Assembly: GCA_905331475.1 (NCBI GenBank)
Contig: CAJNYU010001370.1
Coordinates: 42,798-106,797, forward strand
DNA: 64,000 bases
Direction: 5' to 3'
Source of the DNA: Rotaria socialis
Lineage: Eukaryota; Rotifera; Eurotatoria; Philodinida; Philodinidae
The translations under genes and the position numbers were made by a program. This document shows positions 47,876-57,954 of this stretch, in pieces. The first letter of the stretch is position 1. Each line of letters begins with the position of its first letter. Under the pieces are notes generated by a model that saw only the letters and a list, made by a program, of their open reading frames with translations, did no database searches and was not told where the DNA came from.

Positions 47876-48818
47876 TGGAGATCAAAGTATCAAGATCGAA
47901 CTTGAGAACTCTTTTTTCTAATTTTTAATCCGACATTTCGATCGCCTAAAAATATCGTTCGAAAATGACGATTTTGAAAGGTATTTATCGCTTCTGAACT
48001 TCGAGATAATTAAAATAACGTCATCAACTTATCTAAGTCAGTAGTCTATTCGATTCGTTTATAGCTGATCTAAGATAATGAATCGTGGAGATAATTAATC
48101 GATCAATGGAAATCGACCCTTAAGAATGTATCGCTAAGTAAGAATAGAGTTTTCTCAGTGATGAATATTTCATCATGTCGACATAAAAAGTATTCAAGAT
48201 TTCTCTGAATTGAAGATTTTTCGTGAAGATCCGATTCGAGCTTCACATCGCATTCGTGTTCGAGTGAAACTTGAATGCCATCTAGTTGTCAAATGGAAAA
48301 AGTATTTTTATCGACTACTATTAGTGCATTGCTAATTATGTTTAGTACGAATGAATCATTATTTATCATTTATGCATTGGTTTGCTTTCTAGAACTTCTT
48401 CAATTTGTCTTATTGATTTTTTTTCGTAACTCATACGATAATAACCATAATGGAAGTGAGTAGAGCGGTATTGATAGAAAAAGTACAAAGATTTATGGAT
48501 GAATTATTTCAAAAGATTGCCATGCAATTAGATAGCCCCAGATAAAATTCTTCCAGTTATTGTAATATGGTACTATAGCGTTTCATTTAAACATTGTAAA
48601 TAAAGCTGTAAGACGCTTTTCTTTTCAGGCACCGATCGTAAAAATAATGCCTGATGCGCATTCTAAAAAAGACGGGATTAACTTTTATCAAATTATGTAT
48701 TCGAACTTTTTGAGCAAAAAACGTTGCTCTATATATTTGAATTGCCATTTATCAGGCATGTGTTACAATCCCAGATTGAATATCGAGATCTAATTATCGT
48801 ACTGGAAACTCTATGTTC
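47876..48818. other. Intergenic with one short open frame
   Basis: A frame at 48275-48463 encodes a short hydrophobic peptide (LSTTISALLIMFS, CFLELLQFVLLIFF) without splice or family support. The rest is AT-rich and featureless. Confidence 0.4.
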
Positions 48819-49345
48819 GTTTTTGTGTACTCAAAAAAAAAAGAGTACACTATAGAATCGGTCAGTGTGTTCGACCGTCCGTTTATTCGATAACTCTTCA
48901 CAATTACATTCGATTGAGCGGAAATTTTGTGCACAGAATTGTCTCATCAATATCTAGGTCGAGTTCGAAGATGAGAAGGACCCATCAAGAAATGGCTGAA
49001 TTATCGAAAAAATTGTCATTTTTGATCAGACCATCCCTGAGGGGGAGTACAGGGATTTTTCAAAAAAACTTTTTTCTCAAAATTATCCACAACATATATA
49101 AACCATCTCAGTTTTTAACGCTGATTCTGAATATGGTGTTAGTTTTGAACTAAACCGTAGCTTTCTAACGAAACATCGCCTGAAAAACGTCTCAAAATGC
49201 ACAAAAACTGCATTCAGAAATGAAATTGCCTAGTTTCTCATGATAATTTTGGTGTTCAGACATTCTAGAATGACTCATACGTCCCATGCACTTTTTGCAG
49301 TACACATAACTCTCAGATAAAATCCGAAGTTTCCACATTTATTTA
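48819..49345 (+). repeat. Dispersed repeat family, copy C
   Basis: Nearly the same as copy A over its whole length, in the same orientation: the starting hairpin GTGTACTC..GAGTACAC, the GGTCAGTGTG stretch, the core CATCCCTGAGGGGGAGTACA, CATTCTAGAATGACTCATAC and the end TTCCACATTTATTT. Similarity to A ends sharply on both sides, which fixes the element borders to within a few bases. The core frame (SSSKMRRTHQEMAELSKKLS) is open. High identity to A implies recent spread. Confidence 0.78.
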
Positions 49346-49611
49346 TATAGAAAACGACTTTGCATAAGTTTTAGAAAATAGGACAAAATAAATCTTGTGA
49401 TTTAGAAATGAAACATTCACGTCTTGAAATTATTTATCATGCACCACAATCCTGGTTGAATATTTGTGACTATTGTAAATATAAAGTATTACTTTTATTA
49501 TTAGTACACAATTCTGACAAGCACCTAGCCATCTTATATGAGTCATCAGGCACATATTCATGAAATAAAATAAAAAATGAATAGATGATTAAATTTTAGT
49601 TTATTCGATGT

Positions 49612-51822
49612 CTACGTTAGGATAACACGTTGTACAAAGCCAACTGAACCTGGTGATGATGCACCTAAATCATCGAATATCGTTATTAAATTATTCTCTG
49701 GCATAAGCCAATCCGATGGAATATGATAATAACGCTGAGTTGGTTCTAAACAATTAATTTGTGCTTGTTGACAACAGCATGGCGGTGTATCGCGGCAGAT
49801 ACCTTCTATTAACCAATAAAGGCCGAGATCATTTCCATTAATAAATGCATGACCACGATTAAGACCTTGAGCGTCAAGTAAAATAGGATTAGCATTAATG
49901 TCTTCTCGTACTATATGATCGAGATTGAATCTTGCTTGAAACCATGTTACTGGTTTATTAATACCTTTTGTCCATTGTGTATTCCATGAAACTTTAGATG
50001 AACCTTGTTCGGTATAGATTTGAAAATATTCTCCAACTAAACCTTTTTGATGTTCCCAAAGATTTGTTTCGTCGTTTCCTACTAATTGGCCATCGATCCA
50101 TACATTTCCAACGATACCCTTATGTTCAAACGAGTTCGCCTGAATGCCATTATCAAGACCAAGTGAAATAGAAAGAATCTCAAATAGATATCGTTGATTA
50201 GGTTTAAATGTTGAAAGATCTAATGATATTGTTGCAGTTAGTGCACCTTGGCTATGATCATGATTATCAAATTCACCTAAATATTCCCCGTCTAAAAATA
50301 ATAGCAATGCATTTGCTTTACGTGTTTCAACTTGAACTATTGTATGTGCCTGTGCTTGTGTTAATGTTACATTATGACGATACCATAAATAAATTGTTTC
50401 ATCATTCGTTATTGTAAGTTGTTCTGTTGGATTTATTGAAGTAAAAACAGATAGATTTGATACAACAGGTTCTGACCATGTCTGCCATTGAAGTGGACCA
50501 ATAACAATGGGAAAAAATTCGGTATTATCACTTTGAATACCACTTACATTAGCACTATCCCATAGTAAATTAAGATTATCATCAAATATACGAACAGAAT
50601 GGCCAGTCATTGAAATATTTTTATTACGAAAAAGTACACCTAGAGTATTGTCAAATTGATTGCTAATAAAATGAAGTGCCGGTGGGTAAGAATATACGAA
50701 TTGTTGCGTACCGGTTGACCATTTTTGACCATCCCAATAGGGTAATGGTGTACGAGTCGAATCTTGACTTAATAAAACTTGTGCATAATTAGCAATTAAA
50801 TGTTGAAGACGACTTAACTGAGTATATTTTGGTTCATTGGGAGTACCATCAGCATGTAGAAGAACATCATCAGCATACATGGTAGTAATACCTGAACCAG
50901 CAGTTCGTCCATAATTATTTCCTCCATGCCACATGTAATATGCATGATAAGCACCGCCACCAGCAAACCATTCAGCTACGGAATAGGCAACATCAGCTGT
51001 TGTACGAATAGCAACCGCTTCACCCCATGGTTGAAACCAACCTTCGTTTTCAGTAAACAACATTGGTTTATCTGGAGAATCCCGATGATGACGATCAATC
51101 CAACCATCATCCAAACAATTACATGAATTGCATGTTTCAATAGTTGAATTAGCTGCATGACCATTACACATAATCCATGGAATATCTGTTGTAGATAGTT
51201 CATTGGTCACTAAACTACCACACCAATCGACATAAGCTTGATCGCCACCATTGTATTCATTTTCAATCTGAGCAAGAATAATAGGACCACCATTCTTAGC
51301 AAGATATGGATTCACATATTCAACAATCTGCATTGTAAACGTTTTCATAGCTGTCTTCCATGCTTCATTACTGGAACGAAATGACATGTTAGGTATTTGA
51401 TTAAGCCATGCTGGTAGGCCACCATAATTCCATTCAGCACATACATATGGACCAATACGTAAGTTTACAAATAAACCCGCGTCAGCAGCATCTTGAAGAA
51501 ACTGACTTAAATTAGCACGACCCGTAAAATCAAGTACACCTGGTTTTTGCTCATGTATATTCCAGAATACGTATGTTTGCACGGTATTCAAACCTTGATT
51601 TTTAGCCATTTTCATAATATAAGGCCACATGCCGGGTGTTGAACGTGGATAATGTATAGCACCAGATATAAGCATTGTTCGAACACCATTTATTGTAATA
51701 GCTCGATGATCATATGAAACAGTGTAAGGTGTACCTCGAACATCTTCGTATGTAATCGGACTTGTGAAAACATTGGTAAAGAAACCCAAACAAAGGTATA
51801 CTAAGAGTAACGACGAATGCAT
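49612..51822 (-). CDS. Secreted GH35 beta-galactosidase, plant type
   Basis: One uninterrupted exon of 736 residues, the length of plant and protist GH35 enzymes. It should hydrolyse terminal beta-galactosides outside the cell or in lysosomes. Residues 1-20 are a signal peptide. The TIM barrel shows TINGVRTMLISGAIHYPRS, NTVQTYVFWNIHEQKPG, RIGPYVCAEWNYGGLPAWL, the acid/base motif GGPIILAQIENEY (Glu189) and the nucleophile region FTENEGWFQPWG (Glu258 by family position). GGGAYHAYYMWHGGNNYGRT follows, typical of plant-type BGALs. The C-terminal half contains beta-jelly-roll domains ending in a Cys-rich loop (DTPPCCCQQAQ). The nucleophile loop reads TENEGWF rather than TENWTGWF-like. The lack of introns in an intron-rich region and the plant-like type suggest horizontal gain, an inference. 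Confidence 0.93.
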   Translation of the reverse strand: MHSSLLLVYLCLGFFTNVFTSPITYEDVRGTPYTVSYDHRAITINGVRTMLISGAIHYPRSTPGMWPYIMKMAKNQGLNTVQTYVFWNIHEQKPGVLDFTGRANLSQFLQDAADAGLFVNLRIGPYVCAEWNYGGLPAWLNQIPNMSFRSSNEAWKTAMKTFTMQIVEYVNPYLAKNGGPIILAQIENEYNGGDQAYVDWCGSLVTNELSTTDIPWIMCNGHAANSTIETCNSCNCLDDGWIDRHHRDSPDKPMLFTENEGWFQPWGEAVAIRTTADVAYSVAEWFAGGGAYHAYYMWHGGNNYGRTAGSGITTMYADDVLLHADGTPNEPKYTQLSRLQHLIANYAQVLLSQDSTRTPLPYWDGQKWSTGTQQFVYSYPPALHFISNQFDNTLGVLFRNKNISMTGHSVRIFDDNLNLLWDSANVSGIQSDNTEFFPIVIGPLQWQTWSEPVVSNLSVFTSINPTEQLTITNDETIYLWYRHNVTLTQAQAHTIVQVETRKANALLLFLDGEYLGEFDNHDHSQGALTATISLDLSTFKPNQRYLFEILSISLGLDNGIQANSFEHKGIVGNVWIDGQLVGNDETNLWEHQKGLVGEYFQIYTEQGSSKVSWNTQWTKGINKPVTWFQARFNLDHIVREDINANPILLDAQGLNRGHAFINGNDLGLYWLIEGICRDTPPCCCQQAQINCLEPTQRYYHIPSDWLMPENNLITIFDDLGASSPGSVGFVQRVILT

Positions 51823-52488
51823 CTTCGTGTTTGAAGATGGTGGTTACAAATGCTATGCAATATAAATAGATGATGATATCTATTTTTATCTAGCACATCC
51901 TTTTCTTTTATTGTTATTCGAGATGAAGAAGAAAAAAGGGTTCGAACGATATCCAAGTGACAGGGGGTAGACCGACACTAGAGAACAAAGAGACAAAAAA
52001 ATAAATAGACGAAGTGTTTCGTAATCAAAGATTACATTGATATATAGTGTTTAATTATATGCTACAGAAGAACATAAATTCGACAGTATATCATGTAATA
52101 TATTCGTTTTAACTAGTGCTATGAAAATTTTATCAAATGTTCTTTCACGATTTCGATCATGAACAAAATAAAGATTCTAATTATGCTTTATAAAAAAAAA
52201 TCTATCTACTGAGTCACACACTTCTACCTTTGTATTCTATTCATTCGAAAATTGATCAATAGGTTGTAAAATTGACGACCCAAAATTATTTTTTCCTTCA
52301 ATACGAGTCATAATGGAAATGTGTTACGGTCTGTGTTAAAATTCAACCGTAATTTTGAATAAACGCTATGAATTCCGAACGTATGATAGCGATACGTTTC
52401 TCATGAGACTAACAACTAAAAATAACCTTGAAGTGAAACAAAAAGTATTTCTACAGATATAGATAAGAAAGAACATAAAAAGCGTTGG
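51823..52488. other. Upstream region of the beta-galactosidase gene
   Basis: AT-rich with no gene recognised. The first 100 bp should hold the promoter of the beta-galactosidase gene. Confidence 0.45.
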
Positions 52489-53146
52489 GGACAAAATGTC
52501 GCGGACAAATCGTTGCATGGGCAAATCGTTGTAATACATCTATTGCTCAAAAATGAAGTGCTACTCAATATGATGTATTCAAAGAATTAGAAAAAATTCC
52601 TGGTTAATCTTTGGAAATGCGCCTGATGTTTAAATCTCTAGATTGATAACGATTTTAGTTTTATTTTATAACTCATTTTTTTCAATTAATTTATTATATT
52701 ATTTTCATTGATTTACATTACAAAATTTGAATTCATCCTCTGAATAAACATTTGTAACAATATGCAATATTGCAACGATTTGTCCACGCGACAACTTTTT
52801 TGCAACGAACTGTCCGCGACATTTTGCCTCGCGATGATATGTCCGGTCCAGGCTTGCCAAATTGAAATTTCAGAAATCAGGAGTTTTTTATCAAAAAACA
52901 GGAGTTTAGCAGGAGAATTTCTTTTAGAAATCAGGAGAAAAATCAGGAGATTTTCTATTTGAAGTTAAGAGAACATTAAGCGATTTTCTCGTAGAAAATT
53001 CGAATTNAAATCTAAAAATCAGGAGAAAATATTGAAAATCAGCTCCTGAAACCAGGAGATTTTCTATCAGGATAGCTGTCCAAAAATCAGGAGTCTCCTG
53101 GTCAAATCAGGAGGTTTGGCAAGCCTGGTCCGGTCACCCATGCAAC
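52489..53146. repeat. Foldback element carrying a nested hAT MITE
   Basis: The left arm (52489-52532) reads GGACAAAATGTCGCGGACAA, then ATCGTTGCATGGGCAAATCG. The right arm carries the complement (CAACGATTTGTCC from 52772, GTCCGCGACATTTTGCC near 52812, and CCCATGCAAC at 53137-53146). The right arm is cut by the MITE at 52849-53127; without the MITE the arm is continuous. The arms have repeated TCGTTGC/GCAACGA units and an AT-rich spacer of about 240 bp. No transposase is present. Confidence 0.55.
52849..53127. mobile_element. 279-bp hAT-type MITE
   Basis: The ends are CAGGCTTGCCAAA and its complement TTTGGCAAGCCTG. The flanks are the 8-bp direct repeat GTCCGGTC (52841-52848 and 53128-53135), the hAT signature. 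The inside is built of many ATCAGGAG units in A-rich DNA, in both orientations, and encodes nothing. It holds one ambiguous base (53007), as expected of a hard-to-assemble repeat. Confidence 0.9.
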
Positions 53147-53436
53147 AGATTATTTTCTACCATGGTTTGAAAAAACTAAATGCTGTCAAGAACACCTTCG
53201 ACATCTTTTTACCTAGTATACATTATATTTAATCTCGGTTTAGAAAAATATTTCAAGAAAAATCTTGAGTATTTCATGAAACCTACTGAGATATTCCACT
53301 GAAAAAATGCCAGATTATATCAGATTTTGTTCCTCAAAAATTTGATTATAATCATGTGATATTTTATCGCAGGATGAGTCGTATTGAATAAAGATCTATT
53401 ATTTTTCACTAATTTTGTGATTTTATCACAGAACTC
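53147..53436. other. Short intergenic stretch
   Basis: AT-rich, nothing recognised apart from a possible minus-strand poly(A) signal (TTTATT-type) near the right end. Confidence 0.4.
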
Positions 53437-53730
53437 TTAAGTTCGTAACACTAAACAATAAATAAGCAAAATAATCCATTGGTTGAACTGAATGATGCGT
53501 GAAAAACGAACAGCATCTAATTCCACGGAAACGTCAAAACTTACTTGATATCGACCGTATGTATCAATGATCATATTCATGCGTGTGCATCCATGACGAA
53601 CTGAACATATAGTTGTGAAATCATCAAGATGGTTGAGAATCCGATAGACAAGTTCAATTGGTAATGCCAAAAAAGGAATAATTTCATTTTCCATAAAGAT
53701 AGCTGCTTCTCGAATAGTAGATTTTCGCAA
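53437..53730 (-). CDS. F-box protein, short or truncated
   Basis: An open frame of 97 residues. Residues 20-60 form an F-box (FLALPIELVYRILNHLDDFTTICSVRHGCTRMN), followed by IIDTYGRYQ, a layout common in F-box proteins where a longer substrate-binding region follows. F-box proteins link substrates to SCF ubiquitin ligases through Skp1. Here the frame continues only about 35 more residues, in a hydrophobic tail, then stops. A GTAAGT donor directly after RYQ suggests that the functional transcript spliced to further exons on the lower-coordinate side, but no such exon was found before the repeat cluster. It is either a first exon whose partner was lost or a truncated pseudogene. Confidence 0.5.
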   Translation of the reverse strand: MRKSTIREAAIFMENEIIPFLALPIELVYRILNHLDDFTTICSVRHGCTRMNMIIDTYGRYQVSFDVSVELDAVRFSRIIQFNQWIILLIYCLVLRT

Positions 53731-54780
53731 TGAATGTATGATGAAACTGCTTTTTTTCTTTTAATGATATTTTTTTATCAGATGCTGCTTATCTTCATCA
53801 TGCTTTACTTTTCGTTTTTTGCCCAGATTTGTGAAAGAAGTGTAATATCAATGCTTCAAGCAATGGCACGCTTTTATACGCGTATGCCAATATAAAACGC
53901 ACGCGTTCATTAACTTGTACAGTAGATAACAAATAAATGAAACACAGAAGGGTGTGGGTGTCCAGAACATCAGCACCCACACCCACACCCTTATTCGCCC
54001 TAATAGATGTGTGAATATCTAAACAAGAATAGTACAAAACATATCCCAATAATATAAGCATAGATACAGTTCAGATAATAATATTCATTCAGTTATACAA
54101 TAAATTAATATGAAAAATACTTTTTCTTATATTTTGATGATCTGTATGAAAAAAGTGCGAACAAAAAAAAGCAGACTTTTAGTACTTAAAAATTTAAACT
54201 AAAGTAGACTTATTCTAAGATGAACTCTTTTTTATCGTTTTCGAAAAAATTATTTCATTGCCGCTTCATGTTTTTTTATATCAGGCTACAAAAGTGAAAC
54301 AATATACTAAGTTATGTGAACATGAACGATGTATAGCTCCTCTATCTGTTTTTCTATTGAGTCACACATAAAATTTTGATTACATTCGATCGATGCAATT
54401 TTTTCTTTTTTTTACTCATTAAAGCACGAAAATTCTTGTAAAATATATCGTGTAAAGACGAAAATCAGCGTGTATAACACGTACACACTATTTTTTTTTC
54501 AGTCTGTAAAACAGTGAATAAATCCTATTTGGTTAGGGTACCGTACATCATTTTGTTTTGCTGAATACGCTCTTTCATTAAAAATACAGATCACCATATA
54601 CATCTTTTCGAATTTGTTCAACACTTATAAAATGTAAATATGCAACTATATCAATCATCATTGATTCGTCAAACTCCTCATGTCTCATGTAACTTTTTTT
54701 CGAGTCGTAACGCGTCTCTGAGCGTTTGTGAATGATGGCACTTCACGCATCAGGACGCATCTAGAATGCAACTTTTTCGG
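53731..54780. other. Intergenic with telomere-like hairpin
   Basis: It contains a hairpin of bdelloid telomere-type repeats: GGGTGTGGGTG at 53950-53960 and CACCCACACCCACACCC at 53974-53990, separated by 13 bp. The rest is AT-rich. Near 54710-54775 the first sign of the 118-bp repeat family appears (ACGCATC..GAATGCAAC). Confidence 0.55.
53948..53992. repeat. Inverted TGTGGG telomere-like repeats
   Basis: The left arm AAGGGTGTGGGTG pairs with the right arm CACCCACACCCACACCCTT. The unit (TGTGGG)n is the known telomeric repeat of bdelloid rotifers. Arms are only two to three units long, too short for a real telomere but suggestive of a break repaired with telomeric DNA or a fossil joint. Confidence 0.55.
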
Positions 54781-55050
54781 GGGGTACAGGCCCAGAACAA
54801 TGATTCCTGAAGCAGTATTCCGTGAATTTCCGGCGAAAACCTCCAAGAAACTCGCTGTTTCCGACCGGAACCCACCGGGAATTGTTCGGAATTCGATGCA
54901 GGAATCCGGAAACCGTATCCGGCTACCAGTTTTGACAGGTTCCTATCGATTCCGGCCGGAACCGGATCTTTTCACCGGAATACTGCTTCCATGAAAGCTC
55001 CGGAATACCACAGAACCGGCCGTTTCCGGGGCCGGAATGTTCCATCTGGG
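54781..55050. repeat. GC-rich foldback element 2
   Basis: A GC-rich insertion carrying GAAGCAGTATTCCG near 54811 and its complement CCGGAATACTGCTTCCA near 54975, the same sequence that forms the core of the foldback at 29297-29485. The interior is full of CCGGAA/TTCCGG units. The flanks on both sides resemble the 118-bp tandem repeat (AATGCAACTTTTTCGGGGG on the left, GACGCACCCAGGGTAACC on the right), so it was probably inserted into an older repeat unit. The exact ends and target duplication are unclear. Confidence 0.55.
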
Positions 55051-55052
55051 GA

Positions 55053-55308
55053 CGCACCCAGGGTAACCTAACGCGCCTACACTTGTTCAGTATCTAAACG
55101 TATCATAACTCGTTTGCATTTGAAGACGCGTTAGGACCCGTCCAAAATGCAGCATTTTAAAGCGGGGGAACGCATCCAGGGTAACCTAATGCGTCTACAC
55201 TCGTTCAGTATCTAAACATATCATAATTCGTTTGCATTTGAAAACGCGTTAGGGCCCGTCCAAAATGCAACATTTCAAAGCGTGAGAACGCATCCAAAAG
55301 CAAACGCG
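55053..55308. repeat. 118-bp tandem repeat, two copies and a partial
   Basis: The unit begins CGCA(C/T)CCAGGGTAACCTAA, passes through TTCAGTATCTAAAC and CGTTTGCATTTGAA, then GTCCAAAATGCA, and ends in AAAGCG. Units start at 55053, 55171 and 55289, the last one breaking off after CGCATCCA. Copies differ at about one base in ten. Similar CGCATC/AAACGCG words recur at 57000-57240. Confidence 0.75.
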
Positions 55309-57702
55309 TTTACCTTTTTCTCCCAAAAAAATCAGAAATTATCATCACTCTGTGTTAAAATTGAGCCGATGCATCATATTAGGCTATGATATAACACGCA
55401 AATACCATGAAGAAAAGAGTGATAATTTTTCCAACGACAGTGTGAACCAAGATTTGAACCCATGAACAAACAGTTGATTAATAGTCGAATATAACTTGCG
55501 CTGAGTCATACATTGCTTGATATTGTTATTATCTTCATGAATCACATAAATTAATCGTTTTACAGTGCTTTTGACTTGTCTTGCTTTTTAAAATAAATTA
55601 TAGTTAGGATATTTATTTTAATGAAATCAAGATAAGGCATTCTTTTTATCCATGAAATAACAGTGGGATCAAACTCAAAATTTTGGTTACTGAAAAAATT
55701 AAGAAAAACAAATATATCTGTCTTTGAAGGGTATAAATGTACATATATGCTGTATAATAATATTAATTAACATTTTTTTCATTAATATAAGGACACTATA
55801 ACAAGTATTTTTTATAGAAAATGAGAATGATATATCACAACATATAAAATAAAAAATTTTGTCTGTGTATTTTTTCGTAACCGTCATACTGTAATCTTTA
55901 AGTCATCCATCCGAAATAGAATGAATGATCTTATAGCAAGAATTTTTGTAACTTACTTAATTTGTTTTGTTCGATCAGAGTATTGATTGATATTTGAATT
56001 AAAATATTTAAAAATTGTTTTTTTTTAATTTTTTAAATAGTTACGATGCGTTTTTTTTGTTTTTCTTAATTTCATAAAATAAAATTTACTACGATGCACT
56101 GTTCATTATAAGGAACAATAAAGAGAATTATACTAAACTCTGTATCAAAGAACTTTTTTGTGCAGTTTTTATTTTAAAAGCAATTGAGAGTAAAAACATA
56201 ATATGCATCTAATTTACTTAGTTATTTACGACAGTGACGATGAAAATCCTAACAATGATGTCAAGATAATGATCTATCGTGTGCGCAACAGAAAGTACTT
56301 CTGACTTTAAGGAAATAGAAACATACAGTTGTATTTATAGTCTTATATTTTCAATAAACTTTTGTATAGAAATGCATTATCACAAAAATACTCATTTGAT
56401 AAAATCAATCTGTTAAATCAAACCTTATTTGATTCAATCCTCAATATATAAACGAAGACTAAATTTTCGAGTTCAAAAGAAAAAATATCATGGATATCAT
56501 ACAAGTATTCAATAAAACTAAACAGATTCCTTTCTTACTTAACTGAATCAATAAGGGACTTTTTTTTACCGCTAATTAACAGTTTCTAAAGACGAAATAT
56601 AACACAACGGCTTTGCTCCTAGTGCAATATAGCATTTTAACTACTGCACACTCCGTTGTACTCAAGCCTATTTTTGTATAAATGCAGATTTCGATAGCTA
56701 TCATGCTTAGGCATGAATCAAAATCAAAACTAGTTTTGAAGTTTTGATTTTAGTTTGGAAATATAATCCTTTTTGGCGTATTTCAAAACGAAAGCGAAAA
56801 CCTGAAAACCAAAAATATTAGATTTGCTGCACGTCTGACCACTCTTCATTGACAGTACCTACTATATAACTATGAATTCAGTTGTGTTTTGAAAATCAGT
56901 GTAATGAAACGCGCTTTATCTACTTCGTCGATTTTACTGTGTTTATTGGATAGCAAATAAATTGCATTTCAACTGTGGTAGAAGATCTAACGCAAGAAAA
57001 GACACAGATTACGTTCACACGCGTTTTAAATAGGAATTTAAACGCGCTTGTATACGTTTGCTCTGATTAACGCTAACAAACTCGTAGAAGCTCTTTAAGA
57101 GATTATTACAAACGCCTTTATCTGCGTTTTGCCATAACTCGATACCGAAACGCATCAGAACGCCAAAATTTGCAACATAAACGCATCTAACTGCGTCTAA
57201 AATGCGTTTCGAGATTACATGGGTGCATCTAAAACAGCTGCAGCTCTATTTTGAGCATTTTGATGATGGATACTGAGATGTCCATTGCTTTTTAAATTAT
57301 TTACAACACGAATATTAACTTTAACCATTTTGAATTTTATTTCGATTATCTGAAGGTTGTAAAAAGAAATCACTATTTTCAATGAGAATCCGATTTAACA
57401 GTGCGATGCAATTAGTAGCAAAACACAAGTGAATCGAATGACTCATGTAGTTCCATTTGCCATTTCATCGCCGACAGAATAGGAGAAAATAGACGCATTA
57501 GGACAATGTATGGACTCATTTTCTATTCGTTTTTTCATCCCATATCAAGTTAGCCAAAGATCTTTGGCTACATTTTTCGTTCGCTTCCTACGACCGTCTA
57601 GACTCCAGAGGACACTCTTTTAAAAAATTACTCTCTCATTGATTACACCAAGTGCATAACTATGTTGTCTGTTCGACATTGAATAGATGAGATTGGTCCA
57701 CC
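55309..57702. other. Repeat-rich gene desert
   Basis: Mostly AT-rich. At about 57010-57240 there is a cluster of ACGCGTTT / AAACGCG / AACGCATC words related to the 118-bp tandem repeat. No gene was recognised. Confidence 0.5.
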
Positions 57703-57946
57703 TAGGGATGCAACAAATCCAAAGATTTGGGGTTTGGTATCTTGAGGTTTGGATTTGAATTTAGGTTTGGATTTGATTTGGATTTGGGCTTGGGTTTGGT
57801 AACTATGTTTGGATTTGGACTTGGGNTTCAAATCTGAACCCAAATCCAAATCTAAGCCACAAATCTAATGCAATTCCAAACCCAAATCCAAATCTGAAGG
57901 AATTGGTCTCAAATACCAAATCTACTCAAGATTTGTTGCATCCCTA
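57703..57946. mobile_element. 244-bp hAT-type MITE
   Basis: The ends are TAGGGATGCAACAAATC and its exact complement (17 bp). The flanks are the 8-bp duplication GGTCCACC (57695-57702 and 57947-57954). The interior is an array of degenerate GGTTTGGATTT units followed by their complement (CCAAATCCAAA), giving a large hairpin. It contains one ambiguous base (57826). It encodes nothing and depends on an unseen hAT transposase. Confidence 0.9.
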
Positions 57947-57954
57947 GGTCCACC

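Noticed and set aside
49612..51822. Plus-strand open frames inside the beta-galactosidase gene (such as 50208-50417 and 50926-51126)
   Set aside because: They lie antisense to a long, clearly conserved coding exon and have no family support.
54791..55050. CCCAGA..TCTGGG as transposon ends for GC-rich foldback 2
   Set aside because: Six-base ends without any target duplication are expected by chance in such GC-rich DNA.
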